Source of the DNA: Neoceratodus forsteri
Lineage: Eukaryota; Chordata; Ceratodontiformes; Ceratodontidae
Direction of reading: 5' to 3'
Assembly: GCA_016271365.2 (NCBI GenBank)
Contig: CM057459.1
Location: 822,363,501-822,427,500, forward strand
DNA length: 64,000 bases
The notes beneath the pieces were generated by a model that ran no database searches, was not told the DNA's origin, and saw only the letters and a list, made by a program, of their open reading frames with translations. Positions 55,424-64,000 of the stretch are shown piece after piece; the first letter of the stretch is position 1, and the number at the start of each line of letters is the position of its first letter. The translations under genes were made by a program, and so were the position numbers.

Positions 55424-56354
55424 TCATGCACATCTCTTCTTCTGAAAGATACTACCCGCTTGTACCTTGTTAATTCCCTTGAGATACTTGAAAGTTTCTA
55501 TCATGTCCCCCCTCTCCCTCCTTTCCTCAAGGGTATACATATTAAGCTGCTTTAGTCTCTCCTCATATGTCTTCTGGTGCAGACCTTGCACCATTCTGGT
55601 TGCCCTCCTCTGAACAGCCTCCACTCTGTCTATGTCTTTGCGGAGATGGGGTCTCCAGAATGGCACACAGTACTCCAGATGGGTCTCACTAACTGTCTGC
55701 AGAGAGGGATAACAACTTCCTGTTTTCTATTGTTGTTGCCTCTCCCTATGCATCCCAGTATCCCCCCAGCCCTCCTTACTGCCTTCTCACATTGCTTGCC
55801 CACCTTTAGGTCATCTGATATAATTACTCCTAGGTCTCTTTCGATTTTTGTTGTTGTTATTAACTCACCCCCCATTGTGTACTCTTCCCCTGGGTTTTTG
55901 TTTCCCAGATGCATTACCTTGCACTTCTTTGCATTGAATCTCAGCTGCCACGTATTTGACCATTCCTCCAGCCTCGCCAAGTCCTTTTTCAGTCTTTCCA
56001 CCCCACCTTGTGTATCAACCCTGTTGCAGATCTTTGTGTCATCTGCAAAGAGGCATACCTTTCCTTCCTGGTGCTCTCCAATGTCATTTATAAAGATATT
56101 AAAGAGGACTGGTCCCAGTACCGAACCCTGCGGTACCCCACTAGTTACCCTCCTTTCTTCACTGTGGACTCCGTTACTATTACCTTTTGCGTCCTGTTGT
56201 CCAGCCAGTTTTTTATCCAGGCTACCACCTTGGGACCCACTCCAAGGCTGGCTAACTTGTATATTAATCTTTTTTGTGAGACTGTGTCAAATGCCTTGCT
56301 AAAATCTAGGTAGGCCATATCCACAGCCCTTCCCTGGTCTACTACTTTGGTCAC
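55424..56354 (-). pseudogene. CR1 C reverse transcriptase and C-terminus
   Basis: The frame at 56354-56145 has [40 protein letters not shown] and NWLDNRTQKVIV. The catalytic region near 56060-56130 encodes [18 protein letters not shown] and VCLFADDTKICN-like residues in a shifted frame. The frame at 56001-55630 continues LARLEEWSNTWQLRFNAKKC, GVIISDDLKVGKQCEKAVRR and LGCIGRGNNNRKQEVVIPLC. The frame at 55666-55424 has RRATRMVQGLHQKTYEERLK and MYTLEERRERGDMIETFKYL. Order and content are CR1. Shifts between frames make it inactive. Confidence 0.9.
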
Positions 56355-56417
56355 CCAGTCAAAGAAATCTATTAGGTTCGTCTGACATGACCTTCCTGCT
56401 GTGAAACCATGCTGCCT

Positions 56418-57126
56418 TCAGTCCTGTACCCCACTAGCCTCTAGGTACTCAACAATTCTTTCCTTCAGAAGTGATTCCATCATTTCCCCTACCACTGAAG
56501 TCAAACTAACTGGTCTGTAGGCTCCTGCCTCTGCCCTGCTCCCACTTTTATGAAGTGGAATCACATTGGCCCCCCTCCAGTCCTCAGGTACCACTCCATC
56601 CTCCCATGATTTGTTAAAGAGAGTAGTCAGTGGTGTTACTAGTTCTACCCTTAGTTCTTTTAGTATTCTGGTGTGAATCCCATCAGGTCCCATTGCTTTG
56701 TCCACCCTCAGTTTCAAGAGTTTTTTCAAAACCCTTTCTTCTGTGAATGGACTGGTATCGACCCCCTATTCAGAGTTTCCCCCTTGTTTGGTTTAGGCAC
56801 CTCCCCCTCCTCATCTGTTGTGAATACTGAGCAGAAATATTCGTTCAGCATCCCTACTTTTCACTGTCACCCTCTGCCCACATTTCCTCCCTTTATTAGT
56901 CTCTGTATCCTCCCTTGGTCTTTCTTCACTCCCTAATGTACCTACAAAAAGTTTTATCCCCCTTCTTAACAGAGTTGGCTATCTTTTCCTCAGTTTGTGC
57001 CTTTGCTATTCTGACTGCCTTCCTTGCCTCCTTCTGCTTTACCTGATAAAGTTCTCTGTCCTGCTCCTTCTGTGTTTCCTTATATTTCCTGAATGCTATC
57101 CTTTTCTCCTTAACCATCCCAGCCAC
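56418..57126 (-). pseudogene. CR1 C ORF2 linker and RT start
   Basis: The frame at 57126-56926 has MVKEKRIAFRKYKETQKEQD and IANSVKKGDKTFCRYIRE. After a break, 56729-56418 reads KLLKLRVDKAMGPDGIHTRI, LKELRVELVTPLTTLFNKSW, EDWRGANVIPLHKSGSRAEA and GAYRPVSLTSVVGEMMESLL. These are RT blocks 1-2a of CR1. A decayed stretch at 56760-56920 separates the frames. Confidence 0.88.
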
Positions 57127-57411
57127 CTCTTTTGAGAACCATAGTGTTTTTTTCTTTCATTTTGTTTTATTGATTTGCTTCACACAAAGGCTTGTTGCCT
57201 CTGCAATGGCTGTTTTGATTATTCCCCATTGTTCTTCCACTCCTCCCTCTTGCCCATTTGCTAGTGCTTTTCTAAGGCACTATCTCATTTTCCCAAAGTC
57301 AGCCTTCCTAAAGTCCAATACTCTTGTTTTTGTATGGCTTGACTCTATGGCTGTGTTTATTGTGAACCACACTGGTGGTCACTTGTTCCCAGATGGCTAC
57401 CCACTTCTAAA

Positions 57412-57949
57412 TCAGAGATGCTTTCTCCTTCCCCATTTGAGAGTACCAGGTCTAAGATTGCTCCTCCGAGTGGGTTCCAACATTAGCTGTCTGAGGCATG
57501 CCCCCTGTAGGGCATCAAGAATGACCCTGCTCTTGGATGTGCCTGCAGCAAAGGTACTACAGTTAACATCTGGTATATTCAGGTCCCCAATCAACAATAT
57601 CTCCCCTTTTTCTGCCATTTTAAGGATGCCTTCTATCATTTCCTTGTCCATTTCCTCCCCCCTAGGATGGGGATCTGTACACAACCCCCATGCGGATTGT
57701 GGTGCTATTTCATGTCTCCAGGGTGACCCATAGTGACTCATCAACTTCCTGTTTACTCTTTAGTTCTGTTGTTTTAATCCCTTCCCTTATATAGAGAGCT
57801 ACTCCTCCTCCTCCTCCACTTCTTTTAGCCACCCTGTCCCTCCTGTAGACTGTGTATCCTGGTATGTTGGCATCCCACTCATGGTTCTCTGTGTACCATG
57901 TTTCAGTGACTGCCACAATATCCAGGCATCCCTCTTCCATTAAGGCCAC
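57412..57949 (-). pseudogene. CR1 C endonuclease
   Basis: The frame at 57949-57710 reads MALMEEGCLDIVAVTETWYT (catalytic Glu), GYTVYRRDRVAKRSGGGGGV, ALYIREGIKTTEL and VDESLWVTLET. The frame at 57744-57412 adds GEILLIGDLNIPDVNCSTFA (GDLN block) and DALQGACLRQLMLEPTR. The pieces match the endonuclease of CR1 A and B. One frameshift near 57720 splits them. Confidence 0.88.
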
Positions 57950-58179
57950 AGTTCAGGGAGCTTGTTGCACAGACTACAGGCATTGGTACTCATCACCTTC
58001 CATTTATTTTTCATGGCCTTACCCCTTTTAGCCCCAACTCTGTCCTTAACACCTTTTTCTGCATTTATCCCTGTCCTGCTCCCTACTGACTTCTCTGCCT
58101 TGGTGTTTACCTCTCTAACTACTGTGCTTTGTGGGGGGAGGCTGGGATTTCCCTGTTACTTTTCAGTGCTTCCCCCCTT

Positions 58180-59100
58180 GGCTAGTTTAAATGCTTGCCA
58201 ATGAAGCATTTAAACCTGTCACCTAGGATCCTGGATCCCCCGGACAGATGCAGACCATCACACCAGTATAAGTCTGCATCCTTCCAGGTGGCTCCCCAGT
58301 CCCCAATGAAGCCAAAACCCTGAGCTCCACACCAGTTTTTCAACCATTCATTGAATCCCATGATGCAGAATACCCTAGCATCATCCTTGCCATTGACAGG
58401 CAGCACCTCCGAGAAGGTTACCATACATGCTACTTGTCTAAGGCCCCTCCCCAACTCCACAAATTGCTCTGATCCCATTTCCAGCCAGGTCATTTGTCCC
58501 TAGGTGGACAATGACATCCAGCTCCCTCCCTCATGCAGCTGCTGCTGCAATTCTGAGGATTCGCTTCCTGTCCCTCCAAGCCATGGTGCCAGGCAGGCAC
58601 CTTACCTCCCTATCCCCTTCCTCCCCCACGTCTACCCCCTAATGACAGAATCCCCCACCAGGAGTTGTTTTCTTCCCCTGTGGGGTCTCATGCCACCCTC
58701 CTGTGGGTCTCCTTTGTGGAGGTTCCCAGCATCCTCCTTGGTCTCCACTGCAGGTGCCTCCATAGAGGAACCACTTTTGCCAGAACAGCATATGAATTGT
58801 GGAGAGCTACGACTGGAGGGATGCACCTCTTTTCCACCACCCTCTCCCTCCCTGAGCCCACCTTGGTCCAACCACTCCTCTTTCTTGGCAACCTCTGAGG
58901 TAACGGTGGTGGCCCTGTTGGTCCCTGGGTGGGGGAAGAGGTTTCACGAATCCTAGCCAGGTCAGCCTGGAGACAGGCAACCTTCTCCCTCAGACCAGAG
59001 AGGTGCCTGCAAACAGGGCAGAATCACAGCCTCCAGAATGTCTCCTGGAACACTGCTGTTCCACAACCATTGCACTGCACCACTCCCATCTTGACTTATT
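58180..59100 (-). pseudogene. CR1 C ORF1 with esterase-like domain
   Basis: Minus-strand reading gives a Cys-bearing start near 59040, CRHLSGLREKVACLQADLAR, then the frame at 58871-58632 with GKEVHPSSRSSPQFICCSGK and VETKEDAGNLHKGDPQEGGM, LVGDSVIRG (block I GDS-like of the SGNH fold). LDVIVHLGTNDLAGNGI (block III GxND) lies at about 58520-58470. The frame at 58493-58182 carries the C-terminal part with VNGKDDARVFCIMGFNEWLK and DADLYWCDGLHLS. The GLHLS end equals the block V D-x-x-H-L of the esterase, with the catalytic Asp and His in view. Breaks make it inactive. Confidence 0.8.
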
Positions 59101-59532
59101 TTGTGTCCCCTCTCCTGTTGCTTTGTATGCTTATTGTCTCCTCCCTCTATGTATTTTTACACTTACTTTCCTACTGCCTATGTGCCCTTACAACACTCAC
59201 CCTTCCTGTCCCAGAACAGGAACTTCCTGTAGTCTTCAGTAGTCGCTTCCTCCGAGCTTGGATTCAGACCTCCAGCAGCCAGGGGGGGATAAAGAGTTTT
59301 TTTTTTAGGTTCCTTCAGGGTTGGTGAAACTAATGTGTCTCAGTGATCCTTCCCTTCTTACTGCCAAACAGGAAGTTCCTGTTGTCAGTCAACTTCAGTG
59401 GCTATAAAACTAGAACTGGCTTTGGGTGGGAGGGAAGGAGGGAAACTAGTAAAAAATCTGTAGTTCTGGATTTCTGTTTCTTGTTCTGCAACCAGTCCTC
59501 TTCTGCTAGAAACAGCCGGAAGCTGTAATTGG
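59101..59532 (-). other. CR1 C 5' region
   Basis: The interval lies between the ORF1 start and the target duplication at 59533. The inner part (59200-59280) matches the first bases of CR1 A (TACTGAAGACTA and GGAAGTTCCT). The outer 250 bp has no counterpart in CR1 A, so it is the 5' UTR missing from the truncated copy. No promoter motif was identified. Confidence 0.6.
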
Positions 59533-59537
59533 AGACA

Positions 59538-59895
59538 GCTGCTTTTGTAGATCTAAGCTGCTAAGCACTTACCCTTTTACTATTACAGTTTTATCTTAGT
59601 CCTTGAATCTTTAAATTGTCAAAACATTGCAATGCCAGCAGTTCTTCAACAATTTTGGACCTTTCTAACCTTTTTGAAATAGCTGTCATTAAGAGGTCTT
59701 TCTTACAGTCCAACTGCTCCCCTCGGCATCAATCTTTTGACTCTTGGAGTGCCATTTTACCTTTGCCAACTATTAGGGGTCAATTTTGCTGAACAATCTT
59801 TTTCCTTTTCTGAACTCAATTTTGGAATATTACCATGTGGGGTGTGGGAGAATCCCAGCAGTGCCTCCACATGTAAGGCAGGCATGCTCACCCAG
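59538..59895 (-). pseudogene. Gypsy gag N-terminal remnant and leader
   Basis: Adjacent to the 5' LTR on the minus strand. A frame with MTAISKRLERSKIVEELLAL (about 59685-59620) precedes the CR1 insertion point and leads, with a stop or two, into STKAAV and then the main gag at 55126. No clear primer binding site was recognised next to the LTR. Confidence 0.55.
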
Positions 59896-60063
59896 TGTCC
59901 CCTAACACACAAACTTACCTTAGGATCAGCCTTGGTTCTTTTGGGTACAGTATACAAATAGGGTAGCAGGAACAGGTGTTGGTGCCTCCACCTGGGGTGA
60001 GAGTATAGAAAGGCTACCCAATGTGGCCCTAACCTTCCTCCAGGAACAAATAACAGTTTCCAT

Positions 60064-60095
<32 letters not shown>

Positions 60096-60115
60096 TGCGC
60101 GTGCGCACGCGCGCG

Positions 60116-60150
<35 letters not shown>
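60064..60150. repeat. Compound (CA)n(CG)n(CA)n tract, Z-DNA-prone
   Basis: Alternating CA, then GCATGCGCGTGCGCACGCGCGCG-type alternating purine-pyrimidine, then CA again, all within the 5' LTR. The matching place in the 3' LTR has only ACACACACA. Expansion therefore took place after insertion or differed between LTRs. Confidence 0.95.
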
Positions 60151-60151
<1 letters not shown>

Positions 60152-60217
60152 TTGTCCCCACACAATATAAATACCCAAGAAAAATAATCATATACCAGTG
60201 TTATACAGTAAACTAAC

Positions 60218-60682
60218 TTCAGATTTTTTTATAATGGGTGGGGTAAATGGGCATAAAACAGCATAAGAACAAAACATTTTGGTTTTCAACAGTTGTCTCC
60301 CAAACAGTCCCAAAAGTACTCCATGGATGCACACGGGTGCACATGGTCCTCCCCCCATGTCTGTAAGGATAGTGAATGTCCATTGCAGTGGGTACCTACT
60401 CTGGTTTGCTGGTGGCCAACCACATGACATAAGGTTGAAAGGAATTTGGGATACAATGGGAACAACAGTCTTTTGAATTTGAACAGTAAAAACTTGGTAG
60501 AGGCGCTAGAAAGGTTGCCAAACAAGGGGAAATAATTGTTTTTTGCAATCGTCTGCCTGGGCCTTTCCTGCAGATGAATGAAGTCTCTCCCAGGTCTTCA
60601 CCCCCTTTATATCTAACTAAACTGATTAAATAAACTTTTCAAAAGAAATCATCAGGGCCGCATCTCAGAGGTACTCAGAGTT
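60218..60682. other. Segment present in only one LTR
   Basis: The other LTR joins AAACTAAC directly to the sequence found here at CCTGCAGGTTTC. No target duplication or terminal repeat is evident, so I cannot tell insertion here from deletion there. Confidence 0.7.
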
Positions 60683-62136
60683 CCTGCAGGTTTCAGGGGG
60701 TGTTGGGGAAGGACATAAGTTAGCAGTACCACTCTGGTCACAGCAGATAGTCTCTCATGGAGCAATCACTGCAAGCTGGAGACCCTAAGCAGCTGCTGGA
60801 TTCTTCCCCCGTGATGGGCCTTTCATCATGATTGCCCCGTGCACCTTTCAACATCTTCACCTCTAAGGTTATTCATTGCCTTCACCTTCATGACCTTTTA
60901 TCATCTTCACAACATGGGCCTTTTGTTGTCTTCCAAGGGGACCACACAGGCTTGTAGTCAGCTATAGCATCCAGGGAACACAGCTTCCCTGAAACTTACC
61001 ACAGTTAGGCTGTCAACATCTCAGTTCCAGTGCAAATATCTTTTCTTCTCAGCTGGCAAACAGTTCAAACAGTCAAAATCAGGCTACAGCTTAACAACTT
61101 AATAACTGTGGCACAGCAGTACAGGTAAATCCCACCAAGAAAACCAAATAAGCAGTCCAGTTCAAATTCCCTGTGATGAAGCTGGGCTAGTAGACTGTCT
61201 GCCTCAAGGGTTTTTCTGTACTTGCAGGGGCCTAACTGCACCAAAGTTAGCCTACTGACTCATGCAGCCCTTCAACATGGTCTCCACCTTTAGCTTCTAG
61301 CTGGAACTGCTCCCAGAAACCAGGGCACAGCCCCTTATACAGCAGCCCATTCCTTCTATCTGATTTGCTAGTCTTTTTGTAAGCTCTGGAGGGTGCCCTT
61401 GTACACCTTTCCAACACTCTCTGTGGCAGGGAGAACTACCGGGCATTGCCATATTTTTATGCACTATGCTGTCTTGCTTAGGCAGCCTATAACTTTTTAA
61501 TAAAAACCCATCCTGGGGCTGTTTAATATATGATCTTGTCCAACTTACCTAGATGGGGCCAGGGAAACCCCTATTTTGACTGCATGGAGCCATGTTTAGC
61601 TGTCGGAGCACTACAAAAAAAGTCACTCTTTCCATGCTAATATGGTGCTGTAGGTGTGTATGTGCTCCTCACTATCATGACTCCCGGTCCCACTGGCAAA
61701 TATGGGACTGGGATTGTTGCCTCAATGTGCCCAGAGGTGCTTAAACACTTAATTCCTGTCTTCGCTGCCTGCCCTGGATCTGGGAATTTTATTTAATTAT
61801 GTCTGTATGGCCAAATGATTTCCCTGGAAACCAAAGCTCCTTTTGTACTTTGGCCATGCATGCTCAGAATCCAGATACATGGCCATATTGAAACTGGCAC
61901 TAGCTGCCAAAAAAAACCCAAACTAGGGGCAACAGATTTTCCCCCTGTATCCGGAGGTGCAAATAACACAAAGGACCTTGGTCCTGATTTCTCTATGATG
62001 CAGAGGAATAGGGAGATCTGGTGGCAGTGGTCATGAAGAACAGAAACCCTCCAGTACCAATTCAACAGTCCAGGGACCAGAGGCAGAAATAGTAACTCTG
62101 GGGCAGAATGGGCCATAGCCCACATCAAGTAAGTCC

Positions 62137-62243
62137 TTTTGCTGTGTGCCGGGGACTGTATCGCTGACATTTTTTTCGGTGATTTCCATTCCCTCTAATG
62201 GCAATCACTGTTCTGCAATTGCCATTATCACATAGATCCATCT
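62137..62243. repeat. Copy of the hairpin repeat also at 40006-40126
   Basis: CCTTTTGCTGTGTGCC..., AATGGCAATC, ATTGCCATTATCACATAGA matches the order CCTTTTGCCGTGCACC, AATGGCGATC, GATCGCCTTTATCACCTAGA at 40008-40110. Hairpin arms AATGGCAAT and ATTGCCATT are perfect. It directly abuts the outer LTR edge. Confidence 0.55.
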
Positions 62244-64000
62244 GAACCATTTTATAGTGGGTGGGGTTAATATTTCAATACCCAATGGTTTACTTTAGGA
62301 TATGCAATTTTTCTCAATTAACAAGGGAGTACATCCATTTCTCAACACTAATAATATTGTATAGTAAGTAAATTGCATCATGTGCATGTCAACTGACTTA
62401 TTAATTTGTACAAAACCTACATTTATAACATAAAAATGAAAGTAATCTTTTTTGTGACTACTTTCATGTGGGAGATGGCCACTCTGCTGGTCAGAGATGT
62501 GCTTTCTGTCCTCCAGATGGTGCTGAAGATCTGCAAAGTAACATGGGCAGGAAATGAAACAAGGCATGCAGTCTGTCAAGTCTATCTTCCTACCAAGCAG
62601 TAATGATCTCAATTATATAAATGTGATTATAGAGTAATTGTAATTATATTATAGTAGTAATGGTCCAGAAAGGAGAAACAACCCTTGAGGAATACAAGAC
62701 CATAATAACCTATCTCTTACTCTCAGGAATCTCCCAGCAGATAAGCAGATTTATTTTTAATAAATATATTCCAGTTGTAGGCTGAGTATCACCAGTGGCA
62801 TGTAAATTTTATAGGGCAATTCTGCACTAGTGATCCATCCATTCCCCCTGATTTCTACTGAGATTAGGTTTTAAAAAATGTTGGCCACATTAATGTCTCA
62901 GAGGCCCTGAAGAAATGTTTAGAGTAGCCCTGTTTTATCCATCTTTGCAGAGGAGGAGGCGGCGGAGGAGGGGGAAGTATCCTATTAGGGGAAAAGAGGT
63001 TCAAAGATTTTGTTTTAAACCCCATGAGTCTTGGCATTTGCAGGTAACAAGAATGACTAGGGCGTGGATATCTAGAAGAAAATTATGTTATGACCCGTTC
63101 TTGCTCTTACGATTCACAGGTTTGGAGCATAAAGGTTTTAAATAAGTGACAACATTGGGATAATGAAAACACAAAGGTAATTTTCCGCCCCTTCCCTGTA
63201 GCCAAGCTGAGCCTCCCAAAAGAGAGGAGCAGGGATCAAAGGTGCTAAGTACTTCTTTTCAACCCTTTCTACCTGCTGACAGCATCCATGGGCAAGAGAG
63301 GCATAACATCTGTTTTGTATTTCCCAAAAAGCTTTCAGTAGCGCTGTGGTGGTGTGGGGGAGGGGACAAAATAAGGGGATTCTAGAACCTAAAAACTGTT
63401 TAGTAAGTACAGTATCAGCACAGCTGTCTGCCATCTATTAGAATGTAAATTGGTCAGCCAACTGATCCAGTGGGCAGTCAATAAAAGTGACTGAATTCAT
63501 AGTAGAGTATTACTGCAAACTATGACATGCATAGTGTGGAGATATCAGATTCTGGCCTGTATAGAGTGGAGATAGCTAAATATCTCCAATCTTCCCAGCC
63601 CTGTGGTGCAAAGGGTAGGGATACTGAATTCTATATTGAAGGGGGGGTGGAGTTATGTCATGACTGTGACCCCTTTCTTTGTGCTGGAAAAGTCTGGCAT
63701 GCTCTATGTTGAAAGTGGGTTCAGACTCCAGGTGACAACCACCATCATGGCATGCGTAACCACAAAAAGTTGTCCATTACCCCAACCCCCACCAGGGAAC
63801 TGTAAATGTTTCTACAGTTTTAATGAGGGGTGGGTCATCATATGAAAATGAAAAACTGTCACTCAGTTTGTCAGATATAAGACTTACGATCCCTAAATAT
63901 TCATAGCTGTCTAATAGCCTTAATCTTCCACCGACAGCCATAGCCATGCTGAATTTCTTGCTTCCCTCTTGTGGCAGCAGGTGGTCCTCCATAGAAGAAT
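62244..64000. other. Unassigned sequence
   Basis: No gene or known element recognised. It contains a short AGG-rich tract at 62949-62976. Near 63596-63620 a TGGTGCAAAGGGTAGG resembles a Pol III A box, and GGTTCAGACTCC at 63719 resembles a B box, but their spacing of about 110 bases does not fit a tRNA head. Confidence 0.4.

Larger units (their letters stand above)
55127..59532 (-). mobile_element. CR1 LINE C, nearly full length, inserted in gypsy gag
   Basis: The 3' end at 55127 reads, on the minus strand, AAATTCTATGTTTCTATG, the CR1 octamer-type tail. AGACA at 55122-55126 and 59533-59537 is the target duplication. Removing the element rejoins gag as ...STKAAVFVLIKRDNEIDV across the junction, which supports both ends. 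It is 4.4 kb long and contains a 5' UTR, ORF1 and ORF2. It extends about 250 bp further 5' than CR1 A. Frameshifts and stops show that it is inactive. Confidence 0.93.
48305..62127 (-). mobile_element. Ty3/gypsy LTR retrotransposon, interrupted by CR1 C
   Basis: Homologous LTRs at 48305-50002 and 59896-62127 flank about 9.9 kb. Of this about 4.4 kb is the CR1 at 55127-59532, leaving an interior near 5.5 kb. On the minus strand the order is gag with a zinc knuckle, RT, RNase H, integrase and the integrase C-terminal domain. RT preceding RNase H and integrase is the Ty3/gypsy order. I found no envelope-like frame. LTR divergence and many stops show an old, inactive copy. No target duplication was visible at the outer ends. 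Confidence 0.9.
59896..62127 (-). repeat. 5' LTR of the gypsy element, with insertion and expanded microsatellite
   Basis: Homologous to 48305-50002, starting TGTCCCCTAACACAC and ending CCATAGCCCACATCA. It is longer because of a 465-bp segment (60218-60682) absent from the other LTR and an 85-base CA/CG tract (60064-60150). Excluding these, the lengths agree. As the upstream LTR on the minus strand it would have held the promoter. Confidence 0.88.

Noticed and set aside
55577..56302. A 241-codon plus-strand open frame, the longest single frame of the 55-59 kb region
   Set aside because: It is antisense to the CR1 C reverse transcriptase. Its residues mirror the reverse strand and resemble no family.
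59926..60165. A Cys/Val-rich minus-strand peptide
   Set aside because: It is produced by the CA/CG microsatellite in the LTR.
62137..62243. Extension of the 5' LTR
   Set aside because: This sequence has no counterpart next to the other LTR. It matches the hairpin repeat at 40.0 kb instead.
1..64000. Bacterial or phage operons
   Set aside because: There are no closely packed long ORFs with ribosome binding sites. The long frames are retrotransposon remnants with eukaryotic-type LINE, Penelope and gypsy domains, and microsatellites and LINE tails are present.

Overview
The window looks like repeat-dense intergenic DNA from a vertebrate with a large genome. I see no convincing host gene, no rRNA, no tRNA gene, no CRISPR and no bacterial gene organisation. 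Nearly every recognisable coding stretch is a decayed retrotransposon protein broken by stops and frameshifts. The mix is L1, CR1, L2, a Rex1/L2-like jockey-superfamily LINE, a Penelope-like element with a GIY-YIG domain, a Ty3/gypsy LTR element, tRNA-like and MIR-like SINE fragments and many foldback repeats. This mix fits a non-mammalian tetrapod or lobe-finned fish, for instance a caecilian or other amphibian. The species assignment is inference only.

Layout. 1-5 kb: mostly unassigned, with foldback (palindromic) elements at 1.15, 1.82, 2.35 and 2.54 kb, a palindromic minisatellite at 3.04-3.29 kb, and a composite repeat with three tandem units of about 290 bp to 4.54 kb. 5.1-19.8 kb: one minus-strand L1 (ORF1, then ORF2 endonuclease and RT) split into two parts by about 8 kb of plus-strand LINEs: a CR1-like 3' fragment, a Rex1/L2-like element and an L2 element carrying an exact 282-bp tandem duplication. 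19.8-33 kb: small repeat fragments, a fifth foldback at 21.84 kb, an unidentified block with few stops in several frames (23.85-25.2 kb), a second copy of the 290-bp composite repeat (26.4-27.6 kb) and one copy of a tRNA-like SINE. 33.2-36.2 kb: a degenerate Penelope-like element interrupted by a small reverse-oriented LINE tail. 37.2-40.8 kb: two copies of a dispersed repeat, an inverted SINE copy and a hairpin cluster.

40.8-62.1 kb is the clearest nested structure. A plus-strand CR1 (40796-48216) sits in a dispersed repeat with the target duplication CTTTAG. A minus-strand CR1 (42602-45827) sits inside it with the duplication GCTAG. Next to it lies a minus-strand Ty3/gypsy element (48305-62127) with LTRs of about 1.7 and 2.2 kb. 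A third, nearly full-length CR1 (55127-59532) is inserted in its gag with the duplication AGACA. Removing either nested CR1 on paper rejoins the reading frame of its host element, so the insertion points are well supported. 62.2-64 kb is unassigned.

The genes do not cooperate in a pathway. Each element carried its own replication machinery (endonuclease plus RT, or gag-pol), and all visible copies appear dead. The most unusual signals are the foldback family with a shared loop, the palindromic minisatellite, the exact 282-bp duplication, the unassigned low-stop block and the Z-DNA-prone repeat inside one LTR.
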